Positions 54,199 to 61,986 of a DNA stretch of 64,000 bases are shown piece by piece. The DNA is from DATFQI01 sp963831105 (GTDB taxonomy: Bacteria; Actinomycetota; Thermoleophilia; Solirubrobacterales; Solirubrobacteraceae). A program made the translations under genes and the position numbers. The notes beneath the pieces are model-generated. The model saw nothing but the letters and a program-made list of their open reading frames with translations, did not search any database and was not told the origin of the DNA. The stretch is taken from positions 558,001-622,000 of the forward strand of contig CAWHOS010000009.1 of the NCBI GenBank assembly GCA_963831105.1, written 5' to 3'. Position 1 is the stretch's first letter, and each line of letters begins with the position of its first letter.

Positions 54199-55977
54199 CT
54201 AGTCCGGGACCTTCTGCGGGGCCTTGTCGAGACTCGCGACGGCCCACACGCGCAGCTGCTGCGTGCGGCCGCGGACGTCGAGCTCACCGACCTCGACGAG
54301 GTCGTCGGGCTCGCCGGAGAGGCATGAGCGAGTCGACTCGGAGAGGAAGACCTGGTGCGGCGTGCCCTTCGTCATGCCCTCGAGGCGCGCCGCGGTGTTC
54401 GTGGTGTCGCCGATCGCCGTGTACTCGAGCCGGCGCGAGGACCCCACGTTGCCGGACATCACGTCCCCCGAGTTGAGCCCGACGCCCATCGAGAAGGCGT
54501 CGCTGTGCCCCTCCTCGGCCAGCCAGGCGTTGAAGCGCGCGAGGCGCTCGCCGGCCATCTCGCGCGCCGCCGCCAGCGCACGGTCGCCGTGGTCCGGCTG
54601 CTCCAGCGGAGCGCCGAAGACGGCCATGATCCCGTCGCCCATGTACGCGACGAGCGTGCCGCCGTTGTCGAGGATGGCGTCGCTCATCGACTCCAGGTAG
54701 GTGTTCAGGACTCCGATGACGCGGTCGGGCGGCAGCGTCTCCGCGAACGCGGTGAAGCCGCGCAGGTCGGCGAAGAGCACGGTGGCCTCGCGCCGCACCC
54801 CGCCCAGCCGCAGGTCCTCGCCGGTCTTGGAGAGCACCTCGCTCACGACGGGCTCGGGCACGAAGCGCGCGAACGCGTCGCGCACCCGCTGGCGCTCGAG
54901 CGTGCCGAGCATCAGGGCGACGCCGAGCGTGCCGAAGACGGCCGTGATCTCGGCCCCGAGCGGGTGGACCAGCGGCAGGATGAGCCCGGACCGGAAGGCC
55001 AGCAGGACGATCGCCACGTACGCCGCGGCCACGACCAGCATCACCGGCAGCATCAGCTTGACGCCCCAGCGCAGCCCCAGCGCCGGGGCGAGGCACGCGA
55101 GCAGCGCGATGATGAGCGCGTCGAGCAGCCCGCCCGAGCGCGAGAGCGGCAGCCCGCGCAGGACGGTCGAGATCGCGTTGGCCTGGACCTCTCCCCCGGC
55201 CATCACGTCGTCGCTGCTCGTCGGGACGGGATGGACGTCCTGCAGCTTCGGCGCCGAGGCGCCCACCACCACGACCCGCCCGCGGAAGGCGTCGGCCGGG
55301 AAGCGGCCGCGCAGCACGCGCGAGAACGAGTACGTCGGGACGGTGCCCGGCGGCCCGAGGTAGTCGATCCACGCTTCGCCGCCGTCGAACGCGGAGCGCT
55401 CGACCTTGCGCCCCGTCGCCAGCTCCGCCGCGACCACCGCGAAGCTCTCGAGCCCGTCGAAGGCGTACGGGACCTTGCGCTGCACGCCGCCCTCGTCCTG
55501 GTTGAGGATCGCGTTGCCCGAGCGCGCGCCGATCTCCGCGAGCAGCTCCTCGCCCCCGAGCACGCGGCTGCGGCCCTTCGCGTCGACCTCCGTCGTCGCG
55601 AGCGCGATCCGCGGTGCGCGGTCGACCGCCTCGATCAGGGCGTTGTCCTCCTTCACGCGCGTGGGCTCGGTGAACTGGACGTCGTAGGCGATCGTCCTCG
55701 CGCCCGCGCGGGTGAGACGGTCGATCACCCGCGCGTGCAGCGAGCGCCGGAACGGCCAGCGCTGCTGGAGGTCATCGAACGTGACGTCGTCGACGGCGAC
55801 GAACGCCACGTCGCGCGGCGGGCGGTCCGGCCGGTACGGGAAGCGCGCGTCGACGGAGTCGAGCTCGAGCACCGACAGCGCCCCGCCGGCGTGCAAGGCG
55901 ATCCACAGCGCCGCGGAGAGCACCGCCACGAGCACCGCCATGGCCGGCGCGAAGCGGTTGCGCGAGGCCCAGCGCAC
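54199..55977 (-). CDS. CHASE2-domain class III nucleotide (adenylate/guanylate) cyclase
   Basis: A 592-residue membrane cyclase. One N-terminal helix (AVLVAVLSAALWIALHAG), an extracytoplasmic CHASE2 sensor (~45-285; DVAFVAVDDVTFDDLQQRWP, RVVVVGASAPKLQDVHPVPT), and three helices (~290-370). The cytoplasmic catalytic domain has TVLFADLRGFTAFAE with the first metal aspartate, AYMGDGIMAVFG with the second, and AIGDTTNTAARLEGMTKG. Product, probably cAMP, cannot be fixed from sequence. GTG start. A Crp-family regulator is encoded nearby. Confidence 0.93.
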   Translation of the reverse strand: MRWASRNRFAPAMAVLVAVLSAALWIALHAGGALSVLELDSVDARFPYRPDRPPRDVAFVAVDDVTFDDLQQRWPFRRSLHARVIDRLTRAGARTIAYDVQFTEPTRVKEDNALIEAVDRAPRIALATTEVDAKGRSRVLGGEELLAEIGARSGNAILNQDEGGVQRKVPYAFDGLESFAVVAAELATGRKVERSAFDGGEAWIDYLGPPGTVPTYSFSRVLRGRFPADAFRGRVVVVGASAPKLQDVHPVPTSSDDVMAGGEVQANAISTVLRGLPLSRSGGLLDALIIALLACLAPALGLRWGVKLMLPVMLVVAAAYVAIVLLAFRSGLILPLVHPLGAEITAVFGTLGVALMLGTLERQRVRDAFARFVPEPVVSEVLSKTGEDLRLGGVRREATVLFADLRGFTAFAETLPPDRVIGVLNTYLESMSDAILDNGGTLVAYMGDGIMAVFGAPLEQPDHGDRALAAAREMAGERLARFNAWLAEEGHSDAFSMGVGLNSGDVMSGNVGSSRRLEYTAIGDTTNTAARLEGMTKGTPHQVFLSESTRSCLSGEPDDLVEVGELDVRGRTQQLRVWAVASLDKAPQKVPD

Positions 55978-56043
55978 GCGCTAGCGCATCCGGATGGGGT
56001 CGCCACTCATCGCGGCAGCATCCCATCCCGCACAATGGGCCGG

Positions 56044-56760
56044 ATGCTGGACCACATCGACATCCGCGTCTCGGACCGCCACGCGTCCCTGCGCTTCTAC
56101 GAGACCGTCCTCTCCGTGCTCGGCCGCACGGAGCACGTGGAGGAGGACGAGCACATCGACTGGGGCGACTTCTCGATCGTCGCCGACGGCCAACCCGTCG
56201 CGAAGAATCTCCACCTCGCGTTCTACGCGCCGTCGCACGAGCTGGTCGACGCCTTCCACCGCGCCGGCGTCGAGGCCGGCTTCACCGACGACGGCAGGCC
56301 CGGCCCGCGGCCGCAGTACCGCGAGGACTACTACGGCGGGTTCCTGCGAGACCCGGACGGCAACAGCGTCGAAGCGGTCTACACCGGCAACGAGCGCAAG
56401 ACCGGCGCGATCGACCACCTGTGGCTCCGCACGCGCGACGTCGCGGCGACCAAGCGCTTCTACCTGGCGACGGGCCGCGAGCTCGGAGTCGACGAGCCCG
56501 ACCACGTCCAGATCGTCACACCCAACGCCACGATCTCGTTCGTCGCCGGCGAGCCGCCGACCGAGCACGTCCACATCGCGTTCGGCGTCGACACGAACGA
56601 GGCCGTCGACGCCTTCCACCGAGGGGCGCTCGACGCGGGCTACACGGACAACGGCGCCCCCGGCGAGCGCGCCGCTTACCACCCCGGCTACTACGGGGCG
56701 TTCGTCCTCGATCCCGACGGCCACAACATCGAGGCCGTCAACCACAACCGCGGGAGGTAG
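56044..56760 (+). CDS. Two-domain VOC (glyoxalase/bleomycin resistance-like) protein
   Basis: A 238-residue protein made of two tandem VOC domains: LDHIDIRVSDRHASLRFYET...GGFLRDPDGNSVEAVY and IDHLWLRTRDVAATKRFYLA...GAFVLDPDGHNIEAVN. Each keeps the ExV-type metal ligand at its end. Start at ATG 56044; an in-frame ATG three codons earlier is possible. Substrate unknown. Confidence 0.92.
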   Translation: MLDHIDIRVSDRHASLRFYETVLSVLGRTEHVEEDEHIDWGDFSIVADGQPVAKNLHLAFYAPSHELVDAFHRAGVEAGFTDDGRPGPRPQYREDYYGGFLRDPDGNSVEAVYTGNERKTGAIDHLWLRTRDVAATKRFYLATGRELGVDEPDHVQIVTPNATISFVAGEPPTEHVHIAFGVDTNEAVDAFHRGALDAGYTDNGAPGERAAYHPGYYGAFVLDPDGHNIEAVNHNRGR

Positions 56761-56781
56761 ACGAAACGCCTGTGGACGATG

Positions 56782-57213
56782 TCAGGAGACGGCCTTCTTC
56801 ACGAGGGCGGTGATCCTCTTCTCCTCGGCGGGGCCGATCTTGAGGATCGCGAACGACGTCGGCCACATGTCGCCGTCGTCCAGGTTCGAGATCGGATCGA
56901 AGCCGATGGTGCAGTAACGCACCTTGAACTTGCTCGCCGGCTGCATGAAGACGCAGACCTTGCCCTCGCGCGCCCAGCCGGGCATGCCGTAGTACGTCTT
57001 CGAGGCGAGCATCGGCGCGTGCTCGCGCACGATCGCGTCGATCTTCTCCGCCATCTTCCGCTCGTCGTCGGGGAGCTTGGCGATCGCCTCCGCGAGGGCC
57101 TTGTCGAGGTCCTGCTGCTTCTGCGACGCCTTCCGCTCGGCGGCGGCCGCCTTCATCGCGGCGCGCTCCTCGGCGCTGAACCCGCTCTTCGCACTCTTCT
57201 TGGTCTCAGCCAT
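56782..57213 (-). CDS. DUF1801-domain protein
   Basis: A 143-residue protein with a basic N-terminal helix (residues 1-45, rich in Lys/Ala) and a DUF1801-like domain: ASKTYYGMPGWAREGKVCVF, RYCTIGFDPISNLDDGDMWP, FAILKIGPAEEKRITALVKK. Related proteins are called iron chaperone-like, but the function is not established. TAGCAT lies 7 nt before the ATG with no Shine-Dalgarno. Confidence 0.85.
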   Translation of the reverse strand: MAETKKSAKSGFSAEERAAMKAAAAERKASQKQQDLDKALAEAIAKLPDDERKMAEKIDAIVREHAPMLASKTYYGMPGWAREGKVCVFMQPASKFKVRYCTIGFDPISNLDDGDMWPTSFAILKIGPAEEKRITALVKKAVS

Positions 57214-57223
57214 GGGACACATG

Positions 57224-58807
57224 CTAAGTGTCGCTTTCGGTGCGGAGGATCAGGCGTCGCGACCCCGGCCTCGGCATGCGGAGCGCGCGCCGCAATGGGC
57301 TTTCGTCTGCCAGCGCGGCGTTGGCGGCGGCGTCACCGCACACGCCGTGCACCGCGCCTCCGGGGAACGTCGCGCTCGAGCCCAGGTACAGGCCGCGTAG
57401 CGGCGTCCGGTACGGCGACAGCGATGGGGCGGGACGGAAGATGACCTGGTCGAGCCGGTAGGTGCCGCCGCCCACGTCGCCCCCGACCAGGTTGGGGTTG
57501 CGCTCCTGCAGCCCGGCCGGGCCGAGCACGTGGCGGGCGAGGATCCGGTCGCGGAAGCCGGGCGCGTAGCGCTCCACCTGCGCCTCCATGCGTTCCACGT
57601 GCTGGTCGAGCTCGACTGTCCAGTCGACACCGTCGCGGGGACCGTGCGTGTACGCCCAGGCGGTGTGCCGGCCCTCCGGCGCGCGCGACGGGTCGGCGAT
57701 CGTCTGCTGGCCGAGCAGCAGGAACGGCCGCTCGGGCAACCCGCGCGCGGACGCGGCGAGCGTGGAGACCAGCTCGTCCTCCGAGCCGCCGACGTGCACC
57801 GTCCCCGCGCCGCGCACCTCCCTGGCCAACCATGGGATCCGGTCGTCGAGCGCCCAGTCGACCTTCACGGTCGCCGGCCCGTACGTGTAGCGGCCCAGCA
57901 GCCGCCGGTACACGCTTCCCAGGTGCTCGCCGGCGAGATGACGCAGCGCATGCGGCATCACGTCGGCGATCACCGTGTCGGCCGCGACCCGCTCGCCGCC
58001 GGCCAGGCGCACGCCGGTGACCCGCCCGTGCGCGGCCTCCACGCCGGTGACCAGCGCGCGGGTGCGCACGCGGCCGCCGAGCTCGATGAGATAGCCCACC
58101 AGCGCGTCCGTCAGGGCCTGTGCGCCGCCGCGCGGGCTGGGCCAGCCGACCGCGTGCCCGAGCAGGTTCAGATAGGCGACCGCGATCGCCGACCCCGGCC
58201 CGGTCGGCGGCACATCCCCGTGCCCGGCGGCGCCGTAGAGCCACGCGCGTGCGTCGGCGCTGGCGAACAGCCGCCGTCCGAGCCGGGCCGCGGAGTCCGG
58301 CAGCAGCGCCACGAACCGGGCCAGCCCCACTGGACCGGCGCTCCTCAGCAGCTTCACGGGCCCTCCCACCGGCGGGAAGCCGCCCAGCATCGTGGCGCGG
58401 ACCGCGTCGAAGGAGTCCAGGAGCGGCTGGACGAATGCCCGCCACGCGTCTCCGTCTCCCGGCTGGGCGGCGTCGAGCTCTTCGGCGGTCCGGTGCAGGT
58501 CCCGGTAGAGGGCGAGCGCGCGGCCGCCGGGGAGCGGCTGCGCCGAGCACGCCTCCGGGTGCACCCACTCCAGGCCGAACCGCCTGAGCGGCATCGCAGA
58601 GAACACCGGGGAGGCGGCGGTCGCCGGATACACGGAGGAGAACGTGTCGTGCAGGAACCCGGGCAGCGTCAGCTCCTCGCTGCGCACCGCCCCGCCCGGC
58701 GTCTCGGCGGCTTCGAGCACGGTCACCGCCCGCCCGGCACGGGCGAGGGCGATAGCGGCAGCGAGCCCGTTCGGCCCGCTGCCAATGACCACGGCGTGCT
58801 CGATCAC
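57224..58807 (-). CDS. FAD-dependent oxidoreductase (phytoene desaturase-like)
   Basis: A 527-residue flavoprotein. The N-terminal dinucleotide motif is VVIGSGPNGLAAAIALARAG with the following ETPGGAVRSEE. The C-terminal flavin motif is LRGLYLGSSATFPGGAVHGV. The overall plan matches the CrtI/retinol saturase-like 'NAD(P)/FAD-dependent oxidoreductase' group. It follows the 386-residue gene upstream with only 3 bp between, so the two are an operon. Substrate unknown; it need not be a carotenoid enzyme, as no other carotenoid gene is nearby. Confidence 0.92.
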   Translation of the reverse strand: MIEHAVVIGSGPNGLAAAIALARAGRAVTVLEAAETPGGAVRSEELTLPGFLHDTFSSVYPATAASPVFSAMPLRRFGLEWVHPEACSAQPLPGGRALALYRDLHRTAEELDAAQPGDGDAWRAFVQPLLDSFDAVRATMLGGFPPVGGPVKLLRSAGPVGLARFVALLPDSAARLGRRLFASADARAWLYGAAGHGDVPPTGPGSAIAVAYLNLLGHAVGWPSPRGGAQALTDALVGYLIELGGRVRTRALVTGVEAAHGRVTGVRLAGGERVAADTVIADVMPHALRHLAGEHLGSVYRRLLGRYTYGPATVKVDWALDDRIPWLAREVRGAGTVHVGGSEDELVSTLAASARGLPERPFLLLGQQTIADPSRAPEGRHTAWAYTHGPRDGVDWTVELDQHVERMEAQVERYAPGFRDRILARHVLGPAGLQERNPNLVGGDVGGGTYRLDQVIFRPAPSLSPYRTPLRGLYLGSSATFPGGAVHGVCGDAAANAALADESPLRRALRMPRPGSRRLILRTESDT

Positions 58808-58810
58808 GGT

Positions 58811-59971
58811 TCAGGCGATCCGCAGCGCGAGCTGGTGCAGCATCGAGAGCCGCTCGACCCGCTCTGGGCTGTCGTCGCCGGAAACGACCTGACCCCAGAA
58901 CGCGTGCTGCGCGTCGCGCCCGGCGACGGCGTAGGCCTTGTCGATGTGCCAGGCCATCGGATCCCAGGTGCCGGCCGCCCGCACCCACGCCTGGTCGTCC
59001 TGGACGTAGAGCAACAGCCGGTTGTGGCCGGAGCCCATGAAGTGCCCCTGGTGGGTGGTCAGGTCGAACCCGACCAGCGGGGTGCCCCCCTCCGGGACCG
59101 CACGAGGCTCGTCGTCGCCGTAGCGCGCCAGGCCTTCCTCCAGCCTCTCGAACCAGTCGGCCAGCGCGGCCGGGTCATCGGGGGTCACGAGCTTGGTGAT
59201 CGTCACGTAGCCGCGCGTGAACATCGGCATGCCGGACTCGGTGCCGGCCGCGACCTCGATCTCGAACGTCTGCTCGGGCAACCCGCCGGCGCGCAGCGGC
59301 GTGAAGCGGCCCAGTTCGGAGGCGTAGTCAGGCCAGGTCTCGGGCTTGGTCAGGGCGCCGATGACCGCTTCGGCGGACGGCATCCGCACGGGCGAGTAGG
59401 TGTGCCAGACCTGCTCTTCGGCCGGGGCCCGCTCCGGGGTGAGCTCGCCCAGCTCCGCGAGCTTGAACCGGCGCTCCGGGTCATACGAGGCCTTCTCCTC
59501 GGCGGTCGGAAACGCGATCCCCCAGCCCCGACGCTCGTCGTCGTGATAGGCGTCCGGGAACCAGTCGCCGATCAGGCCGGCGGCTCCCAGCAGGAGCTGG
59601 TCGCGGCTCATCAGCCCTCGGCCGGCGTCGGTCTTGCCGAAGCGACGGGCGCCGTATGCGCGGTGGAACGCGGGCAGGTCGGTGATGCGCAGACGACCGC
59701 GCCCCTTGCGATACCAGTACGTGGTCAGGACCGAGAACGCCAACCGGAGGTCGTCGACCTGGCGCTCGGCGACGGGCCGCCGGTAGTAGGCGGCGTTGAG
59801 GAAGTCGGTGACCCACGCGGCGGCGTCACGGCCGGCGATCGAGGAGCCGGTCATGCGCGCGAACCGCAGCGGGCCGCCGGCGGGGGCCGCGGCCTCCTCG
59901 TCGTCATCGAGCTGCTCGGGCAGGTCGAGCTCCTCGGCGTGGTTCCGGGGCTCCTCGTGACGGCTGTCCAT
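58811..59971 (-). CDS. Hypothetical protein, 386 residues, coupled to FAD oxidoreductase
   Basis: A soluble acidic protein. After a charged N-terminus (EELDLPEQLDDDEEAAAPAG) it is well ordered, with VTDFLNAAYYRRPVAERQVD, FSVLTTYWYRKGRGRLRITD, LLGAAGLIGDWFPDAYHDDE and WFERLEEGLARYGDDEPRAV. No known domain is recognised. Start at ATG 59971, supported by GAGGAGCC upstream. Its position 3 bp before the FAD oxidoreductase makes it a likely partner or second enzyme. Confidence 0.78.
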   Translation of the reverse strand: MDSRHEEPRNHAEELDLPEQLDDDEEAAAPAGGPLRFARMTGSSIAGRDAAAWVTDFLNAAYYRRPVAERQVDDLRLAFSVLTTYWYRKGRGRLRITDLPAFHRAYGARRFGKTDAGRGLMSRDQLLLGAAGLIGDWFPDAYHDDERRGWGIAFPTAEEKASYDPERRFKLAELGELTPERAPAEEQVWHTYSPVRMPSAEAVIGALTKPETWPDYASELGRFTPLRAGGLPEQTFEIEVAAGTESGMPMFTRGYVTITKLVTPDDPAALADWFERLEEGLARYGDDEPRAVPEGGTPLVGFDLTTHQGHFMGSGHNRLLLYVQDDQAWVRAAGTWDPMAWHIDKAYAVAGRDAQHAFWGQVVSGDDSPERVERLSMLHQLALRIA

Positions 59972-60157
59972 GAGCGGCTCCTCTGTCGGCGAGGTCAACA
60001 TCGGGCGCCGGGGCGTCCGCGCCGGGAAAGCATCCCGCATGGGCAACTCGGGCGCGGACTGAGCCTTCGTGGCGCGGGCGCGCACGCTCGCCGGTCGCGC
60101 CACCCGGAGACGACACCGCCGCCGGGGCAGATCGAACCGGTCTCGACCCACGAACAC

Positions 60158-60183
60158 AAAAGGCCTGCAAATGCAGGCCTTTT
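60158..60183 (-). terminator. Rho-independent terminator after tRNA-Val
   Basis: On the minus strand AAAAGGCCTGCA-TT-TGCAGGCCTTTT is a 12-bp stem with a U-rich end, directly after the tRNA-Val 3' end. Its symmetrical A/T ends let it work in both directions. Confidence 0.9.
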
Positions 60184-60186
60184 CGA

Positions 60187-60259
60187 TGGGCGATACTGGG
60201 CTCGAACCAGTGACCTCCGCCTTGTCGAGGCGGCGCTCTCCCAGCTGAGCTAATCGCCC
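60187..60259 (-). tRNA. tRNA-Val(GAC)
   Basis: A full cloverleaf on the minus strand: acceptor GGGCGAT/ATCGCCC, D-arm GCTC...GAGC, anticodon stem CCGCC/GGCGG with loop TCGACAA (anticodon GAC), variable AGGTC, T-arm ACTGG-TTCGAGC-CCAGT, discriminator A. CCA is not encoded. Position 33 is C rather than the almost universal T. Confidence 0.93.
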
Positions 60260-60329
60260 GGGAGGCGGTCAAGACTAGCAACGCGCCAGGCCTGGATGCA
60301 CGGTGCTTCGCGTGGGTAGGCGAAGGTGC

Positions 60330-61166
60330 ATGACCGCACCGAATCAGACGACCGAGACGATCGAGGTCCAGGGCGTGAGCGTGCCGCGGCTGGGCTTCGG
60401 GACGTGGCAGATCGAGGGCACCGACGCGACGGAGGCCGTCAGGGACGCACTGGAGATCGGCTACCGCCAGATCGACACGGCGCGGGCCTACGGGAACGAG
60501 GCCGAGGTCGGCGAGGGGATCGCGCAGAGCGGCGTGGACCGCGCGGAGATCTTCCTCACCACGAAGATCTTCCCGGGCGACTTCGAGCCCGACGCGCTGA
60601 AGGCCGCGGCGGAGGACTCGCTGCGCGCGCTGCGCACGGACTACCTGGACCTGTTGCTGCTCCACTGGCCCGACGAGTCCGTGCCGCTCGAGCGCACGCT
60701 GGCGGCGCTCGTGGAGCTGCGCGAGGCCGGCCGGATCCGGCAGCTCGGGGTGTCGAACTTCCCCGCGGGGCTGCTGGAGCAGGCGCTCGAGCACGCGCCC
60801 GTCTTCTGCGACCAGGTCGAGTACCACCCGTTCCTGAGCCAGGCGCGCCTGCTCGAGCTCGCGCGCGAGCGCGACGTGCTCGTCACCGCGTACTCGCCGC
60901 TCGCCCACGGCCGCGTGCCCGGCGATGCGACGCTGACGGAGATCGGCGAGGCCCACGACAAGTCGGCGGGCCAGGTGGCGCTGCGCTGGCTGCTCGACCA
61001 GCCGGGCGTGTCCCCGATCCCGAAGGCCTCCTCGCACGAGCGCCGGCTCGAGAACTTCCAGGTGCTCGACTTCTCGCTGTCAGACGACGAACGCGCGCGG
61101 ATCGACGCGCTCCCGAAGGACGATCGCCAGATCGACTCGGATTTCGGGCCCGACTGGGACTCCTGA
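60330..61166 (+). CDS. Aldo/keto reductase (2,5-diketo-gluconate reductase-like)
   Basis: A 278-residue reductase with the full tetrad: aspartate and tyrosine in RQIDTARAYGNEAEVGEGIA, lysine in IFLTTKIFP, histidine in LDLLLLHWPDES. Other family segments are IRQLGVSNFPAGLLEQAL and DQVEYHPFLSQ, and the NADPH-site end is GVSPIPKASSHERRLENFQV. It belongs to a different subgroup from the aldo/keto reductase at 43.8 kb. ATG at 60330; the sequence just upstream lacks a good ribosome-binding site. Confidence 0.94.
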   Translation: MTAPNQTTETIEVQGVSVPRLGFGTWQIEGTDATEAVRDALEIGYRQIDTARAYGNEAEVGEGIAQSGVDRAEIFLTTKIFPGDFEPDALKAAAEDSLRALRTDYLDLLLLHWPDESVPLERTLAALVELREAGRIRQLGVSNFPAGLLEQALEHAPVFCDQVEYHPFLSQARLLELARERDVLVTAYSPLAHGRVPGDATLTEIGEAHDKSAGQVALRWLLDQPGVSPIPKASSHERRLENFQVLDFSLSDDERARIDALPKDDRQIDSDFGPDWDS

Positions 61167-61197
61167 GCACCGAAATCCGGTTAACACGCGGACTCGG

Positions 61198-61227
61198 CAT
61201 GGCGCGACCCCCTAAGGTCGCGCCATG
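61198..61227 (+). promoter_or_regulatory. Perfect 12-bp inverted repeat spanning a start codon
   Basis: CATGGCGCGACC (61198-61209), loop CCCTAA, GGTCGCGCCATG (61216-61227). The last three bases are the start codon of the exported-protein gene. TAAGGT (61213-61218), a possible -10, lies in its centre. It could be an operator over the promoter or a hairpin hiding the start codon. Confidence 0.8.
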
Positions 61228-61845
61228 CGCCACCGCAACCTCACCCTCGCCGCCGCGGCCGTCGGCGGCGCGCTGCTGATCCCCCAGACGGCCAGCGCCG
61301 CGATCTACAAGGTCGTCCAGGCGAGCCACTCCTCCAATGCCGCCAAGACCGACCTGCCCTACCAGGGCACCTCGAGCGCGCGCTGGAGCCTCGCCCCGCG
61401 CACGAAGGACGCGAACAACCGCTTCTCCGTCTCGCGCGGGGGCGGCCTGCTCTTCGGCGCCGGCTCGGTCAACGTGAAGGGCGTCTTCGACGCGCAGGCC
61501 TCGAGCGACACGGACTCCTGCAGCCTCAGCGCGCCGACCGGCAGCGAGGAGTATCCCGCCGTCGCGCCGATGCCGCTGATCCTCGCCCTCACCAAGGACC
61601 CGCAAGGCCGTCCGACCTTCGCCTTCACGGGCATCCGCGCCACGCTCGGCAACCCCTACTTCGGCACGGGCTGCAGCACCTCGCTGACCGGCGAGCCCGA
61701 CACCGACGTGACCAACCTCAAGCGCGTCAAGGCATCGCTGTTCCGCAAGAAGGCGTTCACCATCCGCCTCGCGGGCAGCACGGCCGAGGGCGGCATCGCC
61801 TACCGGTACTCGACGGTCCTGAAGTTCAAGCGCGTACGGCGGTGA
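61225..61845 (+). CDS. Exported protein of unknown function
   Basis: A 206-residue protein with a signal peptide (TLAAAAVGGALLIPQTASAA) and a beta-rich body (LPYQGTSSARWSLAPRTKDA, GSVNVKGVFDAQASSDTDSC, and the end GGIAYRYSTVLKFKRVRR). Two cysteine pairs are possible. The basic VRR ending is like other exported proteins in this window. Start lies in an inverted repeat. Followed 20 bp later by tRNA-Cys. Confidence 0.78.
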   Translation: MRHRNLTLAAAAVGGALLIPQTASAAIYKVVQASHSSNAAKTDLPYQGTSSARWSLAPRTKDANNRFSVSRGGGLLFGAGSVNVKGVFDAQASSDTDSCSLSAPTGSEEYPAVAPMPLILALTKDPQGRPTFAFTGIRATLGNPYFGTGCSTSLTGEPDTDVTNLKRVKASLFRKKAFTIRLAGSTAEGGIAYRYSTVLKFKRVRR

Positions 61846-61865
61846 CTAGGATGGGTCGCCCGCCC

Positions 61866-61936
61866 GGCGCCGTGGCGGAGTGGCTACGCAGCGGCCTGCA
61901 AAGCCGTTTACACCGGTTCGATTCCGGTCGGCGCCT
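61866..61936 (+). tRNA. tRNA-Cys(GCA)
   Basis: Acceptor GGCGCCG/CGGCGCC, D-arm, anticodon arm CGGCC-TGCAAA region with anticodon GCA, T-arm ACCGG-TTCGATT-CCGGT, discriminator T as expected for Cys. CCA is not encoded. A strong hairpin follows. Confidence 0.94.
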
Positions 61937-61940
61937 TCAT

Positions 61941-61970
61941 GCGAAAGCCCCGCGGCAGCGGGGCTTTCGC
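61941..61970. terminator. Terminator hairpin after tRNA-Cys
   Basis: GCGAAAGCCCCGC-GGCA-GCGGGGCTTTCGC, a perfect 13-bp stem with a 4-nt loop. It lies between the tRNA-Cys gene and the convergent acidic-protein gene and probably serves both. The U-tract is short. Confidence 0.8.
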
Positions 61971-61986
61971 CGTTCACGGACTCGGT

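Noticed and set aside
57224..58807. Carotenoid biosynthesis cluster
   Set aside because: The FAD enzyme resembles phytoene desaturases, but no phytoene synthase, cyclase or prenyltransferase is nearby.
60188..60259. tRNA-Asp(GTC) on the plus strand
   Set aside because: The plus-strand loop would read TTGTCGA with a proper T33, but the D-arm (TAGCTCAG) and T-loop (TTCGAGC) signatures exist only on the minus strand, giving Val(GAC).
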